DNA of 64,000 nt, taken from Novipirellula aureliae. GTDB lineage: Bacteria; Planctomycetota; Planctomycetia; Pirellulales; Pirellulaceae. The DNA is taken from positions 651,775 to 715,774 of the forward strand of contig NZ_SJPY01000002.1 in assembly GCF_007860185.1 (NCBI RefSeq), written 5' to 3'. The translations under genes were made by a program, and so were the position numbers. The notes beneath the pieces were generated by a model that saw nothing but the letters and a program-made list of their open reading frames with translations, did not search any database and had not been told where the DNA came from. How positions within the stretch are numbered: position 1 is the first letter of the stretch; each line of letters opens with the position of its first letter. Below, in pieces: positions 36,025 through 44,269 of this stretch.

Positions 36025-37176
36025 GTGCCAATCGATACGAGCTTCTCTTGATTCCAGATCAATCCAGACATGGGCGTGTTCAAAGTCACGCTCCAACACC
36101 CAGCCGTCTTGCTTGGCATCGGCCAGAGGGGGGCCTAGTTTCTTGTCCAACTCCGGATACCACTCCATGCAGCCAAGCCTCATGCGATAGCCCCAGTTGT
36201 AGACGAAATAGGAATGTTCTTGGGCGCCCACGAGAAAGGCCGCTAGTGCAAAGGTGATGTTCTCAGCAGCCAGCCTTTTCTGCTCCTCCAGAGGCTTGCT
36301 CATCGCGGCCCTGTCGATAAAAGTAAAACCGGGCCAGCCCTTGAAGGCAACGATTTTTCCCTGCTTTCCAGCTCGGCTCATCTCTTGGATATCTTTCAGC
36401 ATGCTTTCCTTGGACCCGCTATCGAAGTGGCCGAAATGCTCAATCATGACCGCGTCGATGTGCTCTAGGTAGTCAACGCCGATTTGCAGATTAGGTGTGC
36501 TGCGAATACCGTTGTAGAAGATGAGTTTGTCCTCACCGATCTTGCTGCGGGCCTCTTGGATCAATTCGGCAAGGCCCTGCTGAATCGCATCGAACTTCTC
36601 TTGCCCCCAGATCGCTTTGTTCGCCTCGGCTTTGATTTGTGGTAATGCGTCTAAAAAGATGCCATCACAACTGCCCTCAACCACCGCGTTCTGAGCCACG
36701 TCCGTCCACCAGGCCCTGACCTCGGGGTTGGATAGATCATATCGTTTCAACCTACTATTCTTAAAGTCTAAGGTCCCATCCGCTCGCTTAAGCCACCATT
36801 CTGGATGTTGTTCATACTCCTGGTGAGCCCGAAACATGCCGTAATCGAGAAAGGTATTCCAGTAGAAGATGACTTTCATCTCAGGGTTGAACGCCTTCAA
36901 TTGCCGAGCTTCTTGCTCAATCCCATCTTCGGTGTATCGGAACTGCTTATTGGCATGTCCCTTTTCGAGACAAATAAAGCTACCGTGGGAGGCCACGAAC
37001 TTGGCCTCCTCTGGCGTCATCAGCGGACCGTCTTTGGCAAAGTGGAATCCAACCGGAACGGTGTCCCAACGAAAGGTCGGATAATGCTCGGTCGTTCTCG
37101 ATTGCGCAAGCGTCGAGCCTGGAGCCAGCAGGAACGAGACAAGGATTACCAGAATGCATCTGTGGTTCCGATTCAT
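36022..37176 (-). CDS. secreted putative glycoside hydrolase (GHL15-like)
   Basis: A 384-residue exported TIM-barrel protein. The signal peptide is at about 1-25. The domain starts with YPTFRWDTVPVGFHFAK and continues with FICLEKGHAN, KVIFYWNTFLDY, CDGIFLDALPQ (a candidate catalytic Asp in FLDA), KLIFYNGIRS and DAVMIEHFGHF. It resembles the hypothetical glycosyl hydrolase family GHL15 (PF14885); no activity is established to my knowledge. Paralogues in the window are the longer protein at 40454 and the relic at 57785. It is the last gene of the - strand block, 209 bases after a sulfatase gene, and its stop codon lies in a palindromic element. Confidence 0.65.
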   Translation of the reverse strand: MNRNHRCILVILVSFLLAPGSTLAQSRTTEHYPTFRWDTVPVGFHFAKDGPLMTPEEAKFVASHGSFICLEKGHANKQFRYTEDGIEQEARQLKAFNPEMKVIFYWNTFLDYGMFRAHQEYEQHPEWWLKRADGTLDFKNSRLKRYDLSNPEVRAWWTDVAQNAVVEGSCDGIFLDALPQIKAEANKAIWGQEKFDAIQQGLAELIQEARSKIGEDKLIFYNGIRSTPNLQIGVDYLEHIDAVMIEHFGHFDSGSKESMLKDIQEMSRAGKQGKIVAFKGWPGFTFIDRAAMSKPLEEQKRLAAENITFALAAFLVGAQEHSYFVYNWGYRMRLGCMEWYPELDKKLGPPLADAKQDGWVLERDFEHAHVWIDLESREARIDWH

Positions 37177-37385
37177 TTTCTATTTCTCTTTAGGTGTTCC
37201 CAGCTCATGCCAATCCAACGATCAGCATACACACACACAGACGCCAAACCACACTTGGTTCTGCATGCTAGAAATACTTTCCACTATCGCTCTTGGTCGA
37301 ACACCTCCCCGACCGCCTCGGGAAGTTGCATTACACATCCAATGATGGGGCAAACCTAAAGTTTATCTTCCCCCCGTTATCGCTA

Positions 37386-38894
37386 TCACTTCGGACCACT
37401 TTTCCAAAGCTTGATTCGATCAACATCGTTCTGGTCCGCCACTCCATCGGTACTTCGTCCGCGCGCAACATCCGCTTCCAATTGTTCGAGCAGGCGTGCC
37501 ACCACTTCCGGCTGTGATGCATAGAGATTGGTGGTCTCGCTAGGATCATTTTCCATGTCGTATAACTGGGCCATCGGGGCGTCCTGATTGGCCGCCTCAG
37601 CTTCCTTCGGGGACGTCCAGCCACCCGATCCCCTTGCCAGTAGAAGTTTCCATTTGCCTTGGCGATAGGCAAAATGACCACTAATGGAATGATGCACGAC
37701 CCCATTGCGAGTAGACACAATAGGCTTGCCCTGCAAGGCCGGCAGAAAGCTGACGCTGTCGACTCCAGCCGTGGGAGGAGTCGATGTTCCAAGGATATCC
37801 GAACAGGTCGCCATTAGATCGGTGAGGCAGATCGTTTGGTCGCACTCCGACCCTGCTTCTACCCTATTCGGCCAACGAACGATGAACGGAATGCGGTGCC
37901 CGCCATCCCAAAGATCGGATTTAGAGCCTCGATACTGGGCACTGGAATAGTGCCCTTGAGCCTCTAAAGCGGGAGCATCGGAAGGATTTGCCGAGCAACC
38001 GTTATCGCTGGTGACCACAAAGAGGGTATTCTCTCCAAACCCAGCCGCATCAACAGCGTCGGCAATCCTACCGATCACGTGATCGGTCTGCATGACGAAG
38101 TCAGCATACGGCCCCAACTCGCTTTTCCCCTGCCACTCCGGAGCGACCGAAATCGGCGAGTGCGGCGAGGTCAGAGCCACATAGAGAAAGAACGGTTCGC
38201 CAGCTTTTTGTTGCTTGATGTAGTCGGTTGCTTTACGCCCTATCTCAGGCAACACGTCCACGGCCTCAAAGTCAGCGTGGGCAGGTCCCTCTCGGTTTTG
38301 CCAAAAGTTTTTCCGAACCGTACACTCGCCGACAAATCGATCATTCTCAATGTAGATATAAGGGTGCATGTCGAGCGAAGCCGAGATGCCATAGAAATAG
38401 TCGAAGCCATGGTGGACGGGACTGTCGGTGATAACGCCTGTCCAATCAACATTGCTACCCTGACGATTGGCTGGCTTGCCGTCGGTCGTGGGCAGGCCCA
38501 ATCCCAAATGCCACTTCCCAACCGCAGCCGTGTGGTAATCCTGCCCTTTTAGAAAATCGGCAACCGTGACACGGTCTTTATCGATCAAGGGTTGACCGTA
38601 GCCCATCAATACAAAGGTCTGCAGGTGGGTACGCCAATTATAGCGTCCGGTCAGGATACCATATCGAGTCGGCGTACAAACCGCTGAACTGGAGTGGGCG
38701 TCAGTAAAGACCATTCCCTGCGCTGCCAATTGATCCATTCGGGGCGTGTCAATTTTTCCACGCTCCGGATTCAGACAATGGACATCGCCATAACCGAGAT
38801 CATCCGCAAGGATGTAAACAATATTTGGCGTATCCGCCCAGCCGGTCGTCCAGCCGAACAATACCATCGTGATTGCAAAGATACAAGTTTTCAT
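37386..38894 (-). CDS. secreted S1 sulfatase (CTPTR type)
   Basis: A 502-residue exported arylsulfatase-family enzyme removing sulfate esters from a glycan. The signal peptide is at about 1-20. Metal and active-site motifs are ILADDLGYGD (Asp pair), VCTPTR with C73 as the residue converted to formylglycine, GKWHLG (Lys and His) and SDNGCS. It closely resembles the sulfatase at 59955 and the partial one at the right edge, sharing NPERGKIDTP, TRYGILTGRYNWRT and the C-terminal TNLYASQPEV. Length is normal. The maturation enzyme is not in the window. An AAGGA-type site lies upstream of ATG 38894. Confidence 0.9.
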   Translation of the reverse strand: MKTCIFAITMVLFGWTTGWADTPNIVYILADDLGYGDVHCLNPERGKIDTPRMDQLAAQGMVFTDAHSSSAVCTPTRYGILTGRYNWRTHLQTFVLMGYGQPLIDKDRVTVADFLKGQDYHTAAVGKWHLGLGLPTTDGKPANRQGSNVDWTGVITDSPVHHGFDYFYGISASLDMHPYIYIENDRFVGECTVRKNFWQNREGPAHADFEAVDVLPEIGRKATDYIKQQKAGEPFFLYVALTSPHSPISVAPEWQGKSELGPYADFVMQTDHVIGRIADAVDAAGFGENTLFVVTSDNGCSANPSDAPALEAQGHYSSAQYRGSKSDLWDGGHRIPFIVRWPNRVEAGSECDQTICLTDLMATCSDILGTSTPPTAGVDSVSFLPALQGKPIVSTRNGVVHHSISGHFAYRQGKWKLLLARGSGGWTSPKEAEAANQDAPMAQLYDMENDPSETTNLYASQPEVVARLLEQLEADVARGRSTDGVADQNDVDRIKLWKSGPK

Positions 38895-39239
38895 TTCTGC
38901 TTTATTCCTTCATAACAATATAAATTTGGTTCCAACGCTCTAAAGCCTTCATCGATCCATTCAACAACGCGATCGCCTGCAACAACCCTCAACAGAAACA
39001 ACCTGTCGGAGCGGTTGGTTCCCTTTGAGGGTCGTGGATCTTTAACGGGCTGTCGATTTAATCGTTTAACGCTTAGCCGAAGGCGTCAGCTTTTCCACAA
39101 GCGGTCGCCTATGGCTTGGCGTTAAACAATCAGTCGAGTCAAACCGATTAAATCGACAGCCCGTTAACAAGATCCACTACTGCCAAACTGATTCCCATCG
39201 CTGACAAAGCGCGGGGCTCATTATACCTTCCCTAACACA
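38895..39239. repeat. palindromic repeat interrupted by a second 118-bp palindromic element
   Basis: One half of the core seen at 15335 and 20253 (GTGGATCTTTAA, about 39034-39045) is separated from its other half (TTAACAAGATCCACTAC, 39164-39180) by a 118-base insert (39046-39163). The insert has perfect 19-base terminal inverted repeats (39046-39064 and 39145-39163) and an imperfect internal hairpin (GTTTAACGC.../...GCGTTAAAC). TTAA flanks it on both sides (39042-39045 and 39164-39167), as expected for a target duplication. The flank at 39175-39215 resembles the outer arm of the element at 20219. Positions 38895-39030 hold nothing recognisable apart from the sulfatase promoter region. Confidence 0.85.
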
Positions 39240-40400
39240 CTATTGTGCCCGCAAACGTTTTCCGACTTCTTTTAGAGTAACAATGTCTTCAGGATGAATC
39301 GATCCATCAGGCAACGGTCCGGTATTTAGCAAGAGATTGCAATTCTGGTCACCGGCTGCTTGCAGCATTTCCATAACCTGATCCGGCGTCTTGTGCTTCC
39401 CTTCGTCAGTTTGCTTGTAGGCCCATCCGCCCGGTTGAAGCGTGTCGCAGATCTCATTGTGCTTGACTTTGTTCTGATCCCAGGCGTGTGCAGCGAGATC
39501 GCCGACCTTGTCGCCATACCGGTTGCGAAGTCGGTCGGCCATCGAGCGCCCTTTGCGTTCGGGTGCGGCGAAGTCCTCGGTTCCCGTGCACCCCTGTTTG
39601 AAGCTGATCAAACAGTTCGGCTGAATGCTGCGCACCATCGCGTAAATCTCATTCAGCGGGAAAAGGTCAGACTGCATGAAGTAGCTCGTACAGGTATCAA
39701 ACCATACCCCGGCAACAGGACCATAATCGCTCAGCAGCGTGCGGAGATGTCCCTTGGCATCGTCCAGATACTTCTGCAGGTCTTCAACCTTTTCGAACTT
39801 GTACTGTTCGGGTTTGACCTCGTAAGCCGGACGATAGTATTGGCCGTATTCGCGTGAGAGGGAGTAAGGATGGTGCCAGTCCATCGGTAGGGAGTAATAG
39901 AAGAAACAGCCCAGGCCTTTTTTCTGGCATTGAGCGGCCAGTTCTCCGCACAAGTCACGTTTGGCCACCGCCATGGAATTCCAATTGTCGTTTTTTGAAT
40001 CGAAAAGGCAGAATCCATCATGATGCTTGCTGGTCAGGTTGACGTACTTCATGCCCGCTTCGAGTGCGAGATCGGTGATGAAGTCGGCGTCAAACTTTTC
40101 CGGATTGAACCGCGCCGTCAGTTTCTCGTATTCCGGGACCGGTATTTTCGTCCTGAATTGAACCCATTCGCCTTGTCCGAGCATGGAGTACAAGCCGTAA
40201 TGCATGAAGAGTCCAAAGCGGGCATCTTTGAACCACGCTAGCGCAGCTTGGTGTGGATCCTGAGCATAAAGATCCTCATACCCCTTTAAATAGGAAGGGA
40301 TATTCGTAGCCTCATCCTGTGCATAAAGAGGGATTCCGCCAGATGCGATGACACCTCCAAACGCCAGTCCCGATTTCATAAAATCACGTCGGGTTTTCAT
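39240..40400 (-). CDS. GH29 alpha-L-fucosidase with Tat-like signal
   Basis: A 386-residue fucosidase consisting of the GH29 barrel alone, without C-terminal domains. The N-terminus MKTRRDFMKSGLAFGGVIAS has a twin-arginine pair, so folding before export by Tat is likely, unlike the Sec-type signals of the other GH29 proteins here. The barrel shows RFGLFMHYGLYS, KYVNLTSKHHDGFCLFDS, GCFFYYSLPMDW and GVWFDT, with D235 as the predicted nucleophile, and ends in NLLLNTGPLPDGSI. ATG 40400 is chosen for AAGGAAG seven bases upstream. It follows the GHL15-like gene by 53 bases; its stop lies next to the nested palindromic element. Confidence 0.88.
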   Translation of the reverse strand: MKTRRDFMKSGLAFGGVIASGGIPLYAQDEATNIPSYLKGYEDLYAQDPHQAALAWFKDARFGLFMHYGLYSMLGQGEWVQFRTKIPVPEYEKLTARFNPEKFDADFITDLALEAGMKYVNLTSKHHDGFCLFDSKNDNWNSMAVAKRDLCGELAAQCQKKGLGCFFYYSLPMDWHHPYSLSREYGQYYRPAYEVKPEQYKFEKVEDLQKYLDDAKGHLRTLLSDYGPVAGVWFDTCTSYFMQSDLFPLNEIYAMVRSIQPNCLISFKQGCTGTEDFAAPERKGRSMADRLRNRYGDKVGDLAAHAWDQNKVKHNEICDTLQPGGWAYKQTDEGKHKTPDQVMEMLQAAGDQNCNLLLNTGPLPDGSIHPEDIVTLKEVGKRLRAQ

Positions 40401-40453
40401 ATTCGCACTTCCTTTTCTTAGCATTGAGATTTTGTAAACGTCTTCATTATTAA

Positions 40454-42643
40454 TTACCGCTCGAGGGCCCTACGCACGGGTGGGCGTTTTGGGAATGCGG
40501 CATCAGGCGTGGACTCTTCACGTGAAAACGCTCGGAAGGTCGCTTCAGCCAAGGAGTTGTCATCACCGGAACAAACAACCATGCCCGCCTCCACCTTTTC
40601 AGCCAACGAGAGGTCGACTTGCGCGATCTTCGTCCAGGTCTCTCCATCCGCGGAGGCGTACCCAGTGAAAGTATCACCGATTCGAGTCAGCGTTGCATAA
40701 GGCCCCTGGGCAGGAGGTAATGTACCCGCGGAGCGCAGCTCACCAGCCGTGGTTGAACGGTAAACCATATGCATCTGCCCCGACGGATCTCGAAGCACCG
40801 CAACCGTCCGGGCATCAGGCAAAAGAACGGTGCCATCGCGATAAGCAGCCGTGTAATCCTCTGCGAAATCAAGTTCCGTTGTCATCGGTTCATTCCGCTC
40901 GCGGAACATGATCCCCGACCTGGCACCGGCATGGGAATCGTCCAGAGCCTCGAGCTTCGCAGCGAGTTTGCCATCCCCGTAGTGAAGGTCAGAGAGATAA
41001 AAGAACTTGTCCGAGACGCCTGAAAGATGCCCGCTTCCTTGCAGCGTATAGGTATCGTCTGTTTTCGAAAAACCACTGCCGTCTAAAGCTGGGCTACCAA
41101 TGTCATTCTTCCAATAGACCCTGCTTACTGTACTTCCGGAATCAGGTTTCAGATTGAAGAAAACATCGCAATGTTCAAAGCCACGGCAGTAGATCCAGTT
41201 GTCTTTAATAGCATCACCGAACGGTTTTCCCAAGGGCCGGTTGAACTGGTCGACGTAGTCGGTGATCCACATCCAATCCGGTTGCGAAGCGTCGACCGTT
41301 GGCGCCCAATAGAAATAAGCATACTTCTCCGCATAGGTTAAATAGATGGCTAAATTTTCATCGACGCGATCCTCCACGTTGCGTTTGTCTGTCGCGTTAT
41401 GGACGGGATTCCTCAGCATCGTCAGCTTCTGGTTTCTTCCGCTTTCCTGAGCCAACGCAATGGCGTTGGCAATTGCGGTTGCTCCCCCTGCCCAGCCTTC
41501 CCGGTAGGTACCATCCAGGTAAGGGATGCGGTCGCGATTGTCGCCATTATTGTTCATGCCAAACTTATCGTCCGTCGAACCATCATAGAGAGGCTTGAGC
41601 ATGCTGATCGGAACGCCTTTCTTATCGATAAAATAGCCGTCAATCGGAGAACCGTGCTCCCAGTTTTCGAAATCTTGAAACGGTGTGACCCCGTCCGCAG
41701 CAACCCCTTCGACCAGTCCCATCATTTTGTGACACACGCCAGCCCACCAAGCGACTAGCTCAGGATTTTCCCGCTGGAAAGTGGGCAGCCTACCTCGAAT
41801 GACAAAGTCCGGATCAATGTACTCATCCCTCTTGTCCTCAATCGAATCATCCACCCCATTGTGACCGAAATAGATGCGTGAGTTCCAATAGTAGAGAACT
41901 TTGATGTCAGGGTTTACCTTCTTCAGTGATGTCGCTTTTTCCCAATAGCCTGGCATCCCACCATTCGCCTTTTCCAGCACCACGATATCGTAACGGTTGG
42001 CAACTCGTTTGTACTGTTCGGCTGTGAAAGGAGTAGGCTTTCGGATCAGCATCGTCCTGGGGACGCGATCCCACGAAAACTTGGGAAAGGCACGTTCAAG
42101 CTTAGCCTGCGTTGTTGGTTGATAAGGGGTCGGCCCGTAAGTATGGCCATCCGGCAGATCGGCAAAAGCATGATCCGGATCTTCGACCGTTAAGGCGGGG
42201 TTCCTCACGACGAAATTCAAACGCAGGTTTCCGTCGGCAACACGCGAATCAAGTTCCTGCAACACCAGTCCATGAGCGGAAAGATCCACACCGTCTACCG
42301 TTACGTTTTCCAGCGTAGAGACGGCCCCATTAAAATCAACCACCGCATTGAACTGTAGCGTTTCCGCCCCGCCGTCTCCGAGAAAACTGTTTCCCGTCCA
42401 GCTAATCTGATACACCCGGTTCGAGCCATTATCGACGCGTTCACAGGAAAGATCCGACGAGCCAAGATCCACGCGACGGTATCCGTTGGCCAGCACCAAA
42501 TCCGTATCGTTGCCGGACGTCGTTCCGGCCTGTGGCCGTAACGTGATCCAGAAATGACTGTTCCGTCCGGAATCGTCCGCAGCCTGAGCCAATCCGATGA
42601 TCAGCATCGAGATACAGACTCCAAACAAACCTTGATTCTTCAT
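40454..42643 (-). CDS. secreted GHL15-like putative glycoside hydrolase flanked by beta-sandwich domains
   Basis: A 729-residue exported protein. After a signal peptide (about 1-21) a beta-sandwich of about 160 residues (VYQISWTGNSFLGDGG, LRLNFVVRNP) precedes a GHL15-like barrel at about 185-510. The barrel opens with FPKFSWDRVPRTMLIRK, like the gene at 36022, then IVVLEKANGG, KVLYYWNSRIYF and PIDGYFIDK (candidate acidic residue). The last 190 residues form a DUF1349/LamG-like jelly roll (LAAKLEALDDSHAGARSGIMFRE, GYASADGETWTKIAQVDLSL), probably carbohydrate-binding. The barrel is longer than the 36022 paralogue because of an insert around FENWEHGSPIDGYF. It lies within a run of closely spaced genes. 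Confidence 0.68.
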   Translation of the reverse strand: MKNQGLFGVCISMLIIGLAQAADDSGRNSHFWITLRPQAGTTSGNDTDLVLANGYRRVDLGSSDLSCERVDNGSNRVYQISWTGNSFLGDGGAETLQFNAVVDFNGAVSTLENVTVDGVDLSAHGLVLQELDSRVADGNLRLNFVVRNPALTVEDPDHAFADLPDGHTYGPTPYQPTTQAKLERAFPKFSWDRVPRTMLIRKPTPFTAEQYKRVANRYDIVVLEKANGGMPGYWEKATSLKKVNPDIKVLYYWNSRIYFGHNGVDDSIEDKRDEYIDPDFVIRGRLPTFQRENPELVAWWAGVCHKMMGLVEGVAADGVTPFQDFENWEHGSPIDGYFIDKKGVPISMLKPLYDGSTDDKFGMNNNGDNRDRIPYLDGTYREGWAGGATAIANAIALAQESGRNQKLTMLRNPVHNATDKRNVEDRVDENLAIYLTYAEKYAYFYWAPTVDASQPDWMWITDYVDQFNRPLGKPFGDAIKDNWIYCRGFEHCDVFFNLKPDSGSTVSRVYWKNDIGSPALDGSGFSKTDDTYTLQGSGHLSGVSDKFFYLSDLHYGDGKLAAKLEALDDSHAGARSGIMFRERNEPMTTELDFAEDYTAAYRDGTVLLPDARTVAVLRDPSGQMHMVYRSTTAGELRSAGTLPPAQGPYATLTRIGDTFTGYASADGETWTKIAQVDLSLAEKVEAGMVVCSGDDNSLAEATFRAFSREESTPDAAFPKRPPVRRALER

Positions 42644-42707
42644 CTACTTGGACATTCTGTAAATTGAATTTTCTGATAATTTCCCAAGCCGCTCAGGTAG
42701 CACCGTC

Positions 42708-44198
42708 CTACCGAATGCTTTCCTTCACTTCTCGCATGACCTGCAAAGCCTTTTCGCCGACGGTTCCATCTTGAAAAATCGCCATGTTAATGGTGACCGC
42801 ACCGCCATTTTCCATGCAGTCCTTGATATAGGAGCTCAATTGTTCCGAGGTGAATTTTGGATCGGGTATTCCCGATTTCCGTGCCATCCAAGAATGCTTC
42901 TCCATGGTCAGCAAAACCTGAAAGGGAAGATTGGGGGATGGTCCATTTTTCATGAACCCATTCACAGGAACTGCGATCGGTTCCTGCACCTCGCCCGGCC
43001 AATAATCCTGCCAAGGAGAGACATCGGGCCAGATCCAAGCGTTCAGACAAATCAGCCGATCCTTGTTTCCCGTTTTTGCGGCATTAAACAAATCTTCGAA
43101 CGGAGTTTGCGGATACTCTTTAAAAATTGCGATCATCGTATCGAACCAATAGCCGGCAATTTTATCCCCATACCGGTTGCCCATTTCCGTAAGAATATCG
43201 TGAACGTTCGCAACGAACGCCTCTTTTTGCTCAGGCGTTGCCTGCCCATACCGTGGAAATTTAAAACCGAGCGGCCCATTGATATAGCAAAGAAACCGAA
43301 TGCCTTTCTCATTCAGCGCATTGGCCATCTCCTCTATCAAGTCGCGCTGCGTGGTTTGGCCGGGATGAATTCGCTCCCAGCTTTCCAGCGGCGCCGGACA
43401 ATACGATTCCGCATGACCGATCGTGACGTAGACATATCCCGCGCCGGTTTCTTCGACCATGTCAGCCCATTTTTGCACATCAAAATCATTCACCGCCTCT
43501 TCGAATGTTTTCCGAGGGCCTTCTTGCTGTACACATTGCGAGGTCCAGTGAAACATCAATCCATAACCGGCTTTGTTCATCCAGTCGAAACTTGCCCTGG
43601 CACTTTTTGCGCGAGCCTCATCGCTTAAGATCGTCGCTTTCTTCGAAACCGGCAGCAACTCCAGCGTACGGAAATCAATGACCACCCCTTCTTTTTCGAC
43701 TTCCGAGGTGGAGAGCGTGATCTTTTGCTTGCCAGCTTCTAAGGCGATGACACCGTCTAGTTTGACCCGTTCGAAGTTGAGCGGTTGCTGAACGGCAAAA
43801 TTCTCACCGCCCGGGAACGGGCCCGATGTCTGGTTTACAGAAAATGGATAGGTGTCCGTAGCCGTTTTGACAAACAGGGTTGTTCCATCGCCAATTTCGC
43901 TAACACTGGCAATCAGATAGAGCTCGTACTCATCCGTTTCCGGAATCTCAACGTCCCATGTCAACGCGGCATTGCCTGTCCACTTCGTAATCCCACGCTC
44001 GATCACCAGTTCAACGTCGCTCTCCGTCTCGGCGACTTTATTGTTATGCAAATAGACACTGAGCGGCGAACTGAATTGAACCTCAGCCGACTGCACACGA
44101 CTTAGCCCCACATACGGAACAGAACAAAAAACGCCCGCCCCAAGCAGGATGCAAACACATGTTGACTGCCACCTTTTAAACAAACTCTCACACACCAT
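42708..44198 (-). CDS. secreted GH29-like protein with N-terminal carbohydrate-binding-like domain
   Basis: A 496-residue exported protein. The hydrophobic signal is at about 12-38. Residues 40-185 form a beta-sandwich (LTWDVEIPETDEYELYLIAS, LEAGKQKITLS) like that of the + strand protein at 20455. The divergent GH29 barrel follows: GYGLMFHWTSQCVQ, GAGYVYVTIGHAESYCPAP, RFLCYINGPLG and IAGYWFDTM. Here W-F-D is kept, so the Asp in YWFDT is the likely nucleophile, which makes this the most GH29-like of the divergent trio. The end is GGAVTINMAIFQDGTVGEKALQVMREV. It is encoded 71 bases after the GH67-N-like gene at 44270. Confidence 0.7.
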   Translation of the reverse strand: MVCESLFKRWQSTCVCILLGAGVFCSVPYVGLSRVQSAEVQFSSPLSVYLHNNKVAETESDVELVIERGITKWTGNAALTWDVEIPETDEYELYLIASVSEIGDGTTLFVKTATDTYPFSVNQTSGPFPGGENFAVQQPLNFERVKLDGVIALEAGKQKITLSTSEVEKEGVVIDFRTLELLPVSKKATILSDEARAKSARASFDWMNKAGYGLMFHWTSQCVQQEGPRKTFEEAVNDFDVQKWADMVEETGAGYVYVTIGHAESYCPAPLESWERIHPGQTTQRDLIEEMANALNEKGIRFLCYINGPLGFKFPRYGQATPEQKEAFVANVHDILTEMGNRYGDKIAGYWFDTMIAIFKEYPQTPFEDLFNAAKTGNKDRLICLNAWIWPDVSPWQDYWPGEVQEPIAVPVNGFMKNGPSPNLPFQVLLTMEKHSWMARKSGIPDPKFTSEQLSSYIKDCMENGGAVTINMAIFQDGTVGEKALQVMREVKESIR

Positions 44199-44269
44199 GA
44201 CTACACTTTCTTCTTAAAATTTATATTTTCATTATTTATGCGATATTCCAGCATCGCTCCGGCAAAGAC

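Noticed and set aside
37216-37240. CA dinucleotide run upstream of a GHL15-like gene
   Set aside because: Only a few units; within chance expectation.
42771-43628. + strand frame of 285 codons
   Set aside because: Antisense to the GH29-like gene at 42708; basic, without recognisable motifs.
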